From assembly GCF_001677275.1 (NCBI RefSeq), contig NZ_CP016178.1, forward strand, positions 310,001 to 374,000: a DNA stretch of 64,000 nt. Reading direction: 5' to 3'. This DNA comes from Vibrio breoganii (GTDB lineage Bacteria > Pseudomonadota > Gammaproteobacteria > Enterobacterales > Vibrionaceae). The notes beneath the pieces are model-generated. The model made no database searches, had not been told where the DNA came from, and saw nothing but the letters and a program-made list of their open reading frames with translations. A program made the translations under genes and the position numbers. Below are positions 1 through 8,239 of this stretch, piece after piece (position 1 is the first letter of the stretch; every line of letters begins with the position of its first letter).

Positions 1-250
1 GATAGACATTATTGATGTTGATAGCCCACTGGGGAAGCTTGGTGGTAAGCCACCGCAACAAAACGGGCGCAATATGGATCACTTTTGCCTGCAAATAGCG
101 CCAATCAATCAACAACAGTTACTCGCATACCTGCGTAATCATGACGTCGATATCTTGCCTGATGCAATTCGTTACGGGGCGACGGGGTTAGGTTGGTCTT
201 TATATGTGCACGATCCAGAGAAGAATGTGGTTGAGCTTAAGCCTGTTTAA
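1..250 (+). CDS. VOC (glyoxalase/dioxygenase) family protein, C-terminal part
   Basis: The reading frame is open from base 2 to a TAA at 248-250; the start lies outside the window. The 82 visible residues contain MDHFCLQI near residue 25 and the ending GWSLYVHDPEKNVVELKP, which is the typical last beta-strand of a vicinal-oxygen-chelate domain (metal-binding His in the DHF segment and Glu in the VELKP strand). Members of this superfamily are small metal-dependent lyases, isomerases or dioxygenases, or resistance proteins. The substrate cannot be told from this fragment. Confidence 0.8.
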   Translation, partial: IDIIDVDSPLGKLGGKPPQQNGRNMDHFCLQIAPINQQQLLAYLRNHDVDILPDAIRYGATGLGWSLYVHDPEKNVVELKPV

Positions 251-345
251 ATGCCTTTTGATTTGTCATCATGCTCGAGTACTTTTCTGGGTCAGCACTT
301 TGGCTGGACATCATTGGTTGAGTATCAAAGTTAGCTATGTGCGCA

Positions 346-375
346 CTAAGATCCTGAATCAAGTTCAGGATGACG
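346..375 (+). repeat. REP-like hairpin repeat, copy 1
   Basis: CTAAGATCCTGAA, loop TCAAG, then TTCAGGATGACGG. The arms CCTGAA/TTCAGG (353-358 and 364-369) pair perfectly. The same frame (CTAAGATCCTGA-loop-TCAGGATGACRG) recurs at 5358-5391 and, inverted, at 5479-5507. A diverged copy lies at 502-541. Confidence 0.7.
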
Positions 376-501
376 GCTGTTTTAGTCTGCGCTTTTAACC
401 GGGATCTCATCAACATCAAACTCCAAAAGTGCGTCATACTGGAAAATACAGAGTATTTATCCAGTATCTTAGAGTGAACATAGTTGGCTAAGGCACTTCA
501 T

Positions 502-541
502 AAGATCCTAGATATTTGCTGTGCAAATTCTAGGATGATGG
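502..541 (+). repeat. REP-like hairpin repeat, diverged copy 2
   Basis: AAGATCCTAGA leads into a longer stem. CCTAGA (507-512) pairs with TCTAGG (529-534), and the inner arm ATTTGC (514-519) pairs with GCAAAT (523-528) around a TGT loop. The flanks AAGAT and ATGATGG match copy 1, but the stem sequence differs while pairing is kept. Confidence 0.6.
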
Positions 542-794
542 TTTAGGTTTTGATTCTAGCGTTTGAGGGCATCTACTTCATTACGGTGGCCCCTTAACTT
601 GCTTATTTGAATTTGAGCTCTCTTGACTCGCTATCAATAGCTCTAACCTATTCAGTAGGGCGATGAATGTGCGTTCAACAAATAACCGTGTGCAATCTGT
701 CACTGTGCAAACAGTAAGCTTACGCATTATTGACATAACAATAGGTGGCAAAAGGGACACTATCTCTATGTGAAACTTACCCCCGTTGAGCCCG

Positions 795-1142
795 ATGGAA
801 TTTACTGAACAAGACAGAGCTGCCCTATACGAAACATGGATGTCCCAAAAAGCCAAGATGCGTCTAACGCAAATGGAGATCTCCCGAAAACTAGGAGTAT
901 CTCAGGCTGAATTTGGACAATTGCTTCGTGGACGCGCGCCCCTAACATACCCGTTTATTACTCGCTTTTGTGAGTACCTCAAGGTTGATCCAGCCTATGC
1001 GATCCCATCACTGCGTGTGAATGTCACCGTTGAAAACAGCGTTGTTACTTTATGCTCGAGAATGTCAGTGGATGGCGATATCAGAAATGTATATGTGGAT
1101 GGTAATCAGGTAGTTGTAGAGTACGAGCATCGTATTTGCTGA
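795..1142 (+). CDS. Small helix-turn-helix DNA-binding protein
   Basis: 115 residues from the ATG at 795; a TTG at 786 in frame would add three residues, and neither has a strong Shine-Dalgarno. Residues about 20-65 read LTQMEISRKLGVSQAEFGQLLRG, an Xre/Cro-like helix-turn-helix with the usual 'ISRKLGVSQAEFGQLLRG' recognition pattern. The C-terminal half is a short beta-rich region without a recognised family. It is monocistronic, followed at once by a strong terminator. Probably a local transcription regulator; target unknown. Confidence 0.75.
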   Translation: MEFTEQDRAALYETWMSQKAKMRLTQMEISRKLGVSQAEFGQLLRGRAPLTYPFITRFCEYLKVDPAYAIPSLRVNVTVENSVVTLCSRMSVDGDIRNVYVDGNQVVVEYEHRIC

Positions 1143-1151
1143 TAAGAACTG

Positions 1152-1180
1152 AAAGGCAGGCCATTGTGGCCTGCCTTTGT
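1152..1180. terminator. Bidirectional rho-independent terminator
   Basis: An 11-bp perfect stem AAAGGCAGGCC (1152-1162) / GGCCTGCCTTT (1168-1178) with loop ATTGT. It lies between the HTH gene and the convergent 1204-2673 gene and can serve both. Confidence 0.85.
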
Positions 1181-1203
1181 AACGCTTCTAACTCATATCA
1201 AAC

Positions 1204-2673
1204 TTAAGGGGTAGGGTTACACGTGCCTTCTGAGAAATCACGATACTGACCATTCGATTCGAAGTACATAAATTCCATAGGATAATCATCTCTAGAATTA
1301 CAGAAAAAGCTCAGTACATCGTAGCTTGTTGAGTCAACTGCAGTTGGCGTGCGTAATGTAGAGTAAGCCCCTAAACTCCAAGCAAATTCCGCTACATTAG
1401 TTATATCAAAGTGATTCCAAACGTTCATATCACTTGAGTACAACCCCATAGTGTTAGTATAAACATCATCAGCGCTAAGGGTCGAGCGACCTTCGGCGTA
1501 GATATTACCACTGATAGTCAATACTTCAGCGTCAATCGATGAACCGGTTCGTAAAGTGAGATTTGTTGCTGTGATATTGTCAACCTCAGCGCTACTGTTT
1601 TGTTCTAGGTAGATCTCAGAGTCAACGGTTAATTCTTCAGCGTAGAGAGTACTACCTCCATGTAAGTCGAACTTAGGTGCAGTGATACTCTGAACATCAA
1701 TGTTGCTATTACCTACTGCTTCAATTGGACCGTCCGAATCAATGCTGGTTACTCGTACTTTTGCCCCTTGCGCTAGGCGGAACCCGTCAGTGCCGACAGA
1801 AACAGCCTCTGTTTTAATACCTGCTCCCATATCCATATATAGATTAGTGGAAGCGGTTATTGAGATATCTGCGAGGGCAATACCATTTTCCCGAAGAGCT
1901 AGAATAGGTGTAGTAATAACATCACTGCTAATAATAGAACCTCTCCGAACTACAATCTCATTGTACGCAGTGATCTCGGGCGCAGTGAGGTAACTATTGT
2001 TTTTCACTCCAATATAGTTGGCAGTCACTCGAGAGTTCGTGTTGAACACAGAATTATTCGCGATTATTAATTCGTTAAAGTCGGTGTCTTGGCTAAGCCA
2101 AACGCGAGAGCTGTTCGAAATATCTAGATTTGTGCCACTTTCCAGACTATTTATAGCCAAGGTAGCGTTGCCATCAACACTAATCCAGCTATCCGCATTG
2201 AACGTGACCCCTTCTACCCAACCTGAACCGCCACCATCGTAGTGAAAGCCGTAAGGAACATCTAAGTAGGTAAAGCCGATGTTTGGTCTATCAATATGGA
2301 TTGGAGAATTGTAGGCATTTGTTATAGAAGCACTAATAACATCTGGGTGCTTTGTAAACATCATTTGCCCACGGTTTGCTTCCCCACCAGTCCATTCACA
2401 ATCTCCCGTGATCTGTACAATGATAAAGTCTGCGGTATGGCTATGCTCCATAAATGTTGTTAACTGTGTTGGTTCGGTAGAACAGTCAACATCATAAGTG
2501 ATAGCGCCTGATTTAGAGCCTGCGTCCTCCATCTTATCGATCAAGTACTGGAAGTTTTCATTCATTTTCGACGCTTCGATGTAGTCGCCGCTTTGAAAGG
2601 TGGTAAGTTCAGCCCCAACAGCACTTGTTGCGAATGATACGAGAAGTAAAGTAGTAATAGTATTCAGTTTCAT
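1204..2673 (-). CDS. Predicted secreted beta-repeat protein, function unknown
   Basis: 489 residues. Residues 1-21 (MKLNTITTLLLVSFATSAVGA) form a Sec signal peptide. Residues 25-50 carry the 'FQSGDYIEASKMNENFQYL' segment seen at the N-terminus of many secreted or tail-fibre-like proteins of marine bacteria. From about residue 150 to 420 the sequence is a monotonous series of short strands separated by Asn/Ser/Gly turns, with recurring elements such as 'SVDGNATLAINSLESG' and 'NSYLTAPEITAYNEIVV', spaced like rungs of a right-handed beta-helix. The end holds two Cys. It starts 18 bases after the TSP3 lipoprotein gene, so the two are very likely one transcript. Likely a cell-surface or periplasmic structural or binding protein; no enzyme motif seen. 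Confidence 0.7.
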   Translation of the reverse strand: MKLNTITTLLLVSFATSAVGAELTTFQSGDYIEASKMNENFQYLIDKMEDAGSKSGAITYDVDCSTEPTQLTTFMEHSHTADFIIVQITGDCEWTGGEANRGQMMFTKHPDVISASITNAYNSPIHIDRPNIGFTYLDVPYGFHYDGGGSGWVEGVTFNADSWISVDGNATLAINSLESGTNLDISNSSRVWLSQDTDFNELIIANNSVFNTNSRVTANYIGVKNNSYLTAPEITAYNEIVVRRGSIISSDVITTPILALRENGIALADISITASTNLYMDMGAGIKTEAVSVGTDGFRLAQGAKVRVTSIDSDGPIEAVGNSNIDVQSITAPKFDLHGGSTLYAEELTVDSEIYLEQNSSAEVDNITATNLTLRTGSSIDAEVLTISGNIYAEGRSTLSADDVYTNTMGLYSSDMNVWNHFDITNVAEFAWSLGAYSTLRTPTAVDSTSYDVLSFFCNSRDDYPMEFMYFESNGQYRDFSEGTCNPTP

Positions 2674-2691
2674 AGTTAAATCTTCCTTAAT

Positions 2692-4059
2692 TTAAAGCCA
2701 TTTACTTGAACCAAAGGTCGCATCACCAAAGGTTGCTAACGTTTCTGTGTCACAAGCATCACCTATGCCATCATTATCAAAGTCTTTTTGTGCATCATTC
2801 GGCACATATGGGCAGTTGTCGTCTGAGTCTGCGACTGTGTCGTTGTCATCATCGGTATCAGCGTTGTCACCCGTACCATCGTTATCAAAGTCGTGAGTTT
2901 CATCTTCGTTTTCAGGGAAGGCATCTTCATTGTTGCCAACACCGTCACCGTCGGTATCTAGGGTCTCTTCAGGATCTAATGGGAAAGCATCGCCGTTATC
3001 GCCCACTCCGTCGCCATCACTATCGAGGGTTTCGTCGCCGTCTTTAGGGAAAGCGTCTTTGTTATCCCCAACACCATCGTCATCCGTATCTTTTGTTTCG
3101 CTCGGGTCTTCGGGGAAGGCGTCGCCGTTGTCACCAACACCATCTTTATCGCTATCTTGAGTTTCCGTTGGATCACTTGGGAATGCATCGCCGTTATCAC
3201 CAACGCCATCTTCGTCAGTATCTATGGTTTCGCTAGGGTCTAAAGGGAATACGTCGCTGTTATCGCCAACGCCGTCGTTATCTGAATCAAGCCATTCGCT
3301 GCTATCCATTGGGAAGGCATCGTTATCATCTAGATAACCATCGTTATCTCGGTCATTGTCTCCTTCGTCTTCAACAGCCTCATAGGTCTCGCCGTCAGTG
3401 ATGATGACTTGGTCAGCCTCGAGTTCTTTGACGACAGCGATTACCTCGGTAACCTCTTCTGTCTCAGTTAAGTAGTTTTCAGTTTCTGAAACCTCAACAG
3501 CTTCTTCTTCGGTCTCTGGCAAAACGCCGGTTTCCACTATGTTTGCCGCCTTGTTCGCTACCTCATCAACCTCTGTATAATCGGTCATCAGTTGCTCTTC
3601 TGGTACACCAACAAGTTCAGCCACTTCGGCAGTTGCTTCCTCTTTCGAGGCGCCGGTGGTGTCCATTGTTATCTTCACCAGGGTGGTGAATGGGGTAATG
3701 TTGGTTTCTCCTGCGGGGGCCGACATAACGAAATCGTAAGTTATGGCTTTTTCTGGTTCATCCTCGTCTATGGTCTCTCCCTTGATAGCCTTCACGACCA
3801 CTGGATAGTCTTGATAGTTATCAATTCCAGATACATCCAAACTCGTTAATCCGCTATCTCCACTTCTTGCTGAGGGTTCTCCTTCGTCAAGTTGATAATT
3901 GTCATTAATATCAAGCCAAACTAGGGCATTGCGTAAATACCCATCTATGGCTTTAACTTCCAATACGTCTTTGCTTGTCGAAACTTGCGGTGAGTCACTG
4001 TCACTACACGCTACGAGTAAACAAGACGCTATAGCTAACACCAAGGTCTTCTTTTTCAC
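2692..4059 (-). CDS. Acidic lipoprotein with thrombospondin type-3 calcium-binding repeats
   Basis: 455 residues. The signal peptide ends in the lipobox LLVAC (lipid-anchored Cys18). Residues about 33-75 are the 'VKAIDGYLRNALVWLDINDN' domain found at the front of many Vibrio/Shewanella surface lipoproteins. A Glu/Val-rich linker follows (about 150-225). Residues about 228-440 hold about nine TSP3-type repeats of the form DxDxDGVGDNxDAFPxDPxET, most with an exact 22-residue (66-bp) period, ending in a Cys pair (NCPY...DACD). TSP3 repeats bind Ca2+ through Asp side chains and rigidify extended stalks, so a calcium-stiffened outer-membrane anchor is the natural inference. It is the first gene of a two-gene unit with the beta-repeat protein. 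Confidence 0.85.
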   Translation of the reverse strand: MKKKTLVLAIASCLLVACSDSDSPQVSTSKDVLEVKAIDGYLRNALVWLDINDNYQLDEGEPSARSGDSGLTSLDVSGIDNYQDYPVVVKAIKGETIDEDEPEKAITYDFVMSAPAGETNITPFTTLVKITMDTTGASKEEATAEVAELVGVPEEQLMTDYTEVDEVANKAANIVETGVLPETEEEAVEVSETENYLTETEEVTEVIAVVKELEADQVIITDGETYEAVEDEGDNDRDNDGYLDDNDAFPMDSSEWLDSDNDGVGDNSDVFPLDPSETIDTDEDGVGDNGDAFPSDPTETQDSDKDGVGDNGDAFPEDPSETKDTDDDGVGDNKDAFPKDGDETLDSDGDGVGDNGDAFPLDPEETLDTDGDGVGNNEDAFPENEDETHDFDNDGTGDNADTDDDNDTVADSDDNCPYVPNDAQKDFDNDGIGDACDTETLATFGDATFGSSKWL

Positions 4060-4353
4060 TGTCAGACTCCTTCCTGAAACATATTGTTACTTTTGTTTGT
4101 CAATATCTTGGCAATTTAACCAATTTGAAACAAATAAGGTTTGAGCGTTATTTGCTATTTATCAAGTAGGAGCGAAATATAATTACAAATAGCAAGATCC
4201 TTCATAAGAAAATACTCCATATTTTCTTACATGGTCTACGGATATAGTTATTTGAATATTTTGGCACAATTTATAGGGTAATAATCACAGTAAAATGATG
4301 TATTATTACAGAATCAAGAATATTAATTTTAATTAGTTGAAGTTGAAGTCGCA

Positions 4354-5334
4354 GTGCAGATAATCAAAAAAATAAAAAAGGAATGGTTCCTTGTTGGCAT
4401 GGTCATGGCTATTGTGCTGGCAGTGCTTACTCCTGATTTGGGAAAGACAGGCGGTACGTTGCACCTCGATAGTGTGACAGTGCTGGGTATTGCGCTGGTG
4501 TTCTTTTTACATGGACTGGGTTTGTCACCAAAGGTTATTGTTGAGGGTCTTTCTAACTGGAAGTTGCACCTATATGTTCAGGGTGCCACCTTTGTCGTAT
4601 ACCCATTGTTGTGGGTAGTGTTTGGGCAGGGATTTCTTGCATATATGCCGGCAGCCTTGGCATTTGGTTTTTGCTATTTATTTGTACTGCCGAGCACTAT
4701 TTCTTCTTCTGTTGCAATGACCGCTATTGGTAAAGGAAACCTTCCAGGAGCGATATTTAACGCCTCTCTATCTAGTATTCTTGGTGTATTTATTACCCCT
4801 TTACTTATCCAAGTTTTTATGGGCATGGAAGGCGCTGAATTGAATCTAATGGATTCGGTAATATCCATTTCTAAGATGTTACTTTTGCCTATGATATTAG
4901 GGCAAATAATGCGTCCATGGTTACTTGAGTGGACTCAAAAGCATAAAGCAGTTGTGAATAAGTTAGACAAATACGTGATCCTTCTTATTGTTTATAGCGC
5001 ATTTTGTGACTCCATTGACCATGGTATTTGGAGTGACTTCTCACCGACTCTGCTACTCATCTCTGCGTTGATTTGTTTGATTGTACTCATGGTGATGGTG
5101 CACGGCATACAGTGGGGTGCACGCAAGGTTGGCTTTACACACCAAGATGAGGTGGCTGCGGTATTCTGTGGTACTAAAAAAACCTTGGCCGCCGGTATCC
5201 CAATGGCCAAGGTTATCTTTGCTCACGACCCTAATTTGGGGATGATACTGCTACCCATCATGCTGTATCACCCGATCCAGATTTTCTACTGTGCCGTGCT
5301 GGCGAATCGCTATGCGAAGGTCGCAACGGCTTAG
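4354..5334 (+). CDS. SBF-like (bile acid:Na+ symporter fold) transporter, YfeH family
   Basis: 326 residues, starting at a GTG (4354). About ten hydrophobic segments; 'GIALVFFLHGLGLSP' near residues 50-64 and the crossover-like 'SSTISSSVAMTAIGKGNLPGAIFNASLSS' region near 110-140 are characteristic of the SBF-like/YfeH branch of the BASS superfamily. Inner-membrane sodium-coupled uptake of an organic anion is the family theme; the substrate is not known. A paralog of eukaryotic SLC10A7. It is monocistronic and divergent from the lipoprotein unit across an AT-rich 294-bp region. Confidence 0.85.
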   Translation: MQIIKKIKKEWFLVGMVMAIVLAVLTPDLGKTGGTLHLDSVTVLGIALVFFLHGLGLSPKVIVEGLSNWKLHLYVQGATFVVYPLLWVVFGQGFLAYMPAALAFGFCYLFVLPSTISSSVAMTAIGKGNLPGAIFNASLSSILGVFITPLLIQVFMGMEGAELNLMDSVISISKMLLLPMILGQIMRPWLLEWTQKHKAVVNKLDKYVILLIVYSAFCDSIDHGIWSDFSPTLLLISALICLIVLMVMVHGIQWGARKVGFTHQDEVAAVFCGTKKTLAAGIPMAKVIFAHDPNLGMILLPIMLYHPIQIFYCAVLANRYAKVATA

Positions 5335-5357
5335 TGTTTTACTGACTATGGTTGTAT

Positions 5358-5391
5358 CTAAGATCCTGACTTTCGTCAGGATGACAGGGTC
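5358..5391 (+). repeat. REP-like hairpin repeat, copy 3
   Basis: CTAAGATCCTGAC-TTTC-GTCAGGATGACAGG: arms CCTGAC (5365-5370) and GTCAGG (5375-5380) pair perfectly. It lies just after the SBF-like gene and faces the inverted copy at 5479-5507. Confidence 0.75.
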
Positions 5392-5478
5392 GGGGTCAGT
5401 TCAGTTGCTAAGATATTGATGGGATTTTAAGTTTGCTGTTCGCGATAGTTTAATTTCAAATACACAATCCAAATTAAC

Positions 5479-5507
5479 CGTCATCCTGATGAAAATCAGG
5501 ACCTTAG
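5479..5507 (-). repeat. REP-like hairpin repeat, copy 4 (inverted)
   Basis: On the minus strand this reads CTAAGGTCCTGAT-TTTC-ATCAGGATGACGG, the same repeat as at 346 and 5358. With 5358-5391 it makes an inverted pair about 90 bp apart between two convergent genes (SBF-like and hutD), like a BIME, and may act in 3'-end formation. Confidence 0.75.
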
Positions 5508-5547
5508 AGACTGCCTAACTTAGGTTTACCCCCTATCGACAACACAA

Positions 5548-6327
5548 TCAAGCCGCCGACAATATCACCGGGTGACGGTGTGTTGGATGCGGAACTATCT
5601 GGGTTTTCCAGCGGTAGACTTCTTCAATGGTTTGCGAGTTCAGTACTTCCCAAGGCGTGCCATCGGCGACGATATTGCCTTGGTTGAGTACCACAATTCT
5701 ATCGGCGTATTGTGCCGCTAGGTTGAGGTCATGGAGCACAGCTACAACACATGCGCCTGAGTCGGCCTGAGCCTTGGCGAGCTTGAGTGTGTTGTGCTGG
5801 TGGCTCAGATCAAGGGCAGAGGTTGGCTCATCAAGGAACAGCACCTTATTGTGTTCAACTGAGTCTAATTGAGTAAGTACGCGCGCAAAATGAACGCGCT
5901 GTTTTTCCCCTCCTGATAGGCTAGGGTAAAGGCGCTGCGCAAGAGGAAGCACCCCGGTTAGGTTCATTTTTTCTCGGGCGATGCGGCTGATGGCTTTCTG
6001 CCCTCCAGACAGGGTTAACCCGCCTAATTCAACTACTTCTTGGGCCGTGAAATTGAAGGTCAGTGAGCTAGATTGTGGCAGTACGCCAAATTGTTTCGCA
6101 AGTGATTTCTTATCCCAATCTTGAGTGCGTTTGCCAAACAAAAAGTGCTGCCCTGTATAAGGCATTTCATTACTCAGCGTTTTGAGTAGGGTACTTTTAC
6201 CTGTGCCATTTGGACCAAGAAATACGGTGAACTCATTGGGGTAAAATTCAATGTTTATCTTATCTAGAATTGTTCTGTTGCCAATACTGACGGAAATATC
6301 GGAGCACTGAACGGCTGGTGTGTGCAT
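5548..6327 (-). CDS. hutD: Heme ABC importer ATP-binding protein (HutD/HmuV)
   Basis: 259 residues from the ATG at 6327, which overlaps the hutC stop as TAATG; a longer frame back to 6360 is open but starts inside hutC. It has Walker A GPNGTGKST, the Q-loop (GVLPQSS), the signature LSGGEKQRVHFARVL, Walker B VLFLDEPTSALD and the switch His in AVLHDLNLAAQYAD. It energises heme import through HutC from periplasmic HutB. Last gene of the tonB-exbB-exbD-hutBCD operon, so presumably Fur controlled from the promoter near 10.1 kb. Confidence 0.95.
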   Translation of the reverse strand: MHTPAVQCSDISVSIGNRTILDKINIEFYPNEFTVFLGPNGTGKSTLLKTLSNEMPYTGQHFLFGKRTQDWDKKSLAKQFGVLPQSSSLTFNFTAQEVVELGGLTLSGGQKAISRIAREKMNLTGVLPLAQRLYPSLSGGEKQRVHFARVLTQLDSVEHNKVLFLDEPTSALDLSHQHNTLKLAKAQADSGACVVAVLHDLNLAAQYADRIVVLNQGNIVADGTPWEVLNSQTIEEVYRWKTQIVPHPTHRHPVILSAA

Positions 6328-7391
6328 TAGATTCGTCCCTTTTGTGAGATAAGTAGCCATAGGAAGAATGGAGCACCTAATACTGCGGTAATAATACCTA
6401 CAGGGATTTCCAAAGGAGCGACTAGGATTCGCGATAGCATGTCCGAAATGAGCAGAAGCAACGCCCCTAGTACGGTTGCAAGTGGGATCAGCACCTTGTG
6501 GTTTGGCCCTGCAATCATTCGTCCTAGGTGAGGAACGATCAGGCCAATAAAGCCAATCATGCCAGCTAGAGAGACGGTCACGCCCACGCCAGCTGCGGTA
6601 AGAAGAATCAAGCGACGCTTTAGCCTTTGCACGTCGATTCCTAAGTGACCTGCTTCTGCTTCACCCAGCAGTAAAGCGTTAAGATTTGCAGATTCTCGGT
6701 AGAACAAAACACCAAGAACTAGCAATACGATGCCCCCAAATACAACCCCAGAGAAGTTGGCTCCTGCCAGTGATCCCATTGTCCATAAAGACAAATCACG
6801 TAAGGCTTGGTCGTCAGCATAATAGTTGAGCAGTCCAAGCATTGCTCCAGAGAGTGCGCCAATGGCGACACCGGCCAGTAGCATCATAGTAACTGACGTG
6901 CCGTTAGGGGATGTGCCCAACTGGTACACTACAAGTGTGGTAATCGCCCCGCCCAAAAAGGAAAAGACAGGAACTGTGCCAAACATTAAAAGGGTAGGGT
7001 AGGTTTGGGCAAGAGAGCCAAACACTACGATGGCCAAAGCCGCGCCTAATGCTGCACCTGCAGACACACCGATAATGCCAGGGTCAGCCAGTGGGTTACG
7101 AAACAAACCCTGCATAACAGTGCCACAGATCGCTAATATCCCACCAATAGCGATAGCAAGTAGCGTGCGCGGAAGCCTGACTTGCTGCACTATCATGTTG
7201 ACGTGCGCCGGCAGTTCAGAGCTTGGCATACCCGGCATGGTGAAGTCAGGAAGCAGTGCACTCATGCTTTGAGTAAAGCTGATATCCATAGGACCAACAC
7301 TGATCGAAAGGATGCTAGCAAGGTAAACCCCTAGCAAAGCAATCCCCAGCAGTGCTGGCGTTGGCAATTTCAATGGCGATGCAAAGTTCAT
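6327..7391 (-). CDS. hutC: Heme ABC importer permease (HutC/HmuU)
   Basis: 354 residues with about ten membrane segments, FecCD/BtuC type. Diagnostic stretches are LPRTLLAIAIGGILAICGTVMQG, GVSAGAALGAAL and the coupling-helix region GLIVPHLGRMIAGP. It forms the inner-membrane channel for heme with HutD. It starts two bases after the hutB stop and its stop overlaps the hutD start, so translation is coupled. Confidence 0.95.
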   Translation of the reverse strand: MNFASPLKLPTPALLGIALLGVYLASILSISVGPMDISFTQSMSALLPDFTMPGMPSSELPAHVNMIVQQVRLPRTLLAIAIGGILAICGTVMQGLFRNPLADPGIIGVSAGAALGAALAIVVFGSLAQTYPTLLMFGTVPVFSFLGGAITTLVVYQLGTSPNGTSVTMMLLAGVAIGALSGAMLGLLNYYADDQALRDLSLWTMGSLAGANFSGVVFGGIVLLVLGVLFYRESANLNALLLGEAEAGHLGIDVQRLKRRLILLTAAGVGVTVSLAGMIGFIGLIVPHLGRMIAGPNHKVLIPLATVLGALLLLISDMLSRILVAPLEIPVGIITAVLGAPFFLWLLISQKGRI

Positions 7392-7393
7392 GA

Positions 7394-8239
7394 TCAGTTG
7401 CGCTCAAATGTTTGATGTAGTGATTGGCTTAACTCAACACTCTCAATGCCAAAGCCGCCAATAATGGCACTGCCTGGAATTGGAATGATCTTATTCTTAG
7501 TTGCCGCTGGAGTCGCCGCTAGCAGAGGGAACTTTTCGATGATCCCCTCTTGTCCGCCTAGGGCATCCCAGGTACGTTGGGCTACCAATATATAATCTGG
7601 CTGAACGCCTACAATCGCCTCAAATGACATCGACTTGTATGAGCTGAAATTGTCATTAATTGGGTTGGTTGCACCTGCAAGCTGAATGATCTTATCGATA
7701 GTAGTTTCAGATCGTGCGACCGTTGCGGGCCTTCCTTCACTGAGCATGGCGAATATGGCTTTTGGATTATGTGTCGAATCAAGGTTCTCTAAGGTCTCAA
7801 TCTGTTGATGGAGCTGTGCTTTTAACGCTACAGCTTGCTCTTGCTTACCTGTGATCTTGGCAATGGTGTCGATACGATCTGCAAGATCGGCTTCGCTATC
7901 CCCTGATGGAACTGTGATGACCTCAATACCTGCCGATTCAAGGAGTTTTAAAGTAGAGTCTGGCCCCATCTCATGTGAACCAATCACATGGGTTGGGTTT
8001 TGCGCCATCAGGCCCTCGGCAGAAAGCTGACGATGGTACCCCACTTGAGGCATTGCGCCTGACTTATCAAAATGGCGACTGGTTACGTCAATGGCAACCA
8101 GCTGATCTTTGGAGTCTAAGGCGTACATCAACTCAGTGATGCTAGAGCCAACACTTATGATTCGATTTTGTTCACTCGTCGAGTTGGCAAAGGCCGGTAG
8201 CACGAAGAAAAGGCTAAGTAGTAACAGGAACGGTTTCAT
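7394..8239 (-). CDS. hutB: Periplasmic heme-binding protein of the ABC importer (HutB/HmuT)
   Basis: 281 residues. Residues 1-18 are a signal peptide (MKPFLLLLSLFFVLPAFA). The fold is the class III substrate-binding protein: N lobe 'RIISVGSSITELMYALDSKDQLVAID', then a helical backbone 'KLLESAGIEVITVPSG' and C lobe ending at residue 281. A His (SRHF, near residue 57) and Tyr (GYHRQ, near 68) lie where HmuT/ShuT-like proteins bind heme iron. It delivers heme to HutC/HutD. Its start codon overlaps the exbD stop. Confidence 0.93.
   Translation of the reverse strand: MKPFLLLLSLFFVLPAFANSTSEQNRIISVGSSITELMYALDSKDQLVAIDVTSRHFDKSGAMPQVGYHRQLSAEGLMAQNPTHVIGSHEMGPDSTLKLLESAGIEVITVPSGDSEADLADRIDTIAKITGKQEQAVALKAQLHQQIETLENLDSTHNPKAIFAMLSEGRPATVARSETTIDKIIQLAGATNPINDNFSSYKSMSFEAIVGVQPDYILVAQRTWDALGGQEGIIEKFPLLAATPAATKNKIIPIPGSAIIGGFGIESVELSQSLHQTFERN

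Larger units (their letters stand above)
251..785. other. Gene-free stretch with two hairpin repeats
   Basis: No convincing gene is seen here. Open frames on both strands lack ribosome-binding sites and overlap the hairpins. The stretch holds two copies of a dispersed hairpin repeat (346-375 and 502-541) and the leader of the small HTH gene that follows. Confidence 0.6.

Noticed and set aside
581-856. 91-codon minus-strand frame upstream of the HTH gene.
   Set aside because: No RBS, no recognisable domain, and it overlaps the start of a better supported gene.
2706-3209. Long open frames antisense or out of frame in the TSP3 gene.
   Set aside because: They arise from the repetitive GAT/GAC-rich coding sequence; the real frame has a signal peptide and a known repeat family.
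5548-6360. Longer start for hutD at 6360.
   Set aside because: The extra 11 residues lie inside hutC; the ATG at 6327 overlaps the hutC stop as TAATG and gives the normal N-terminus.
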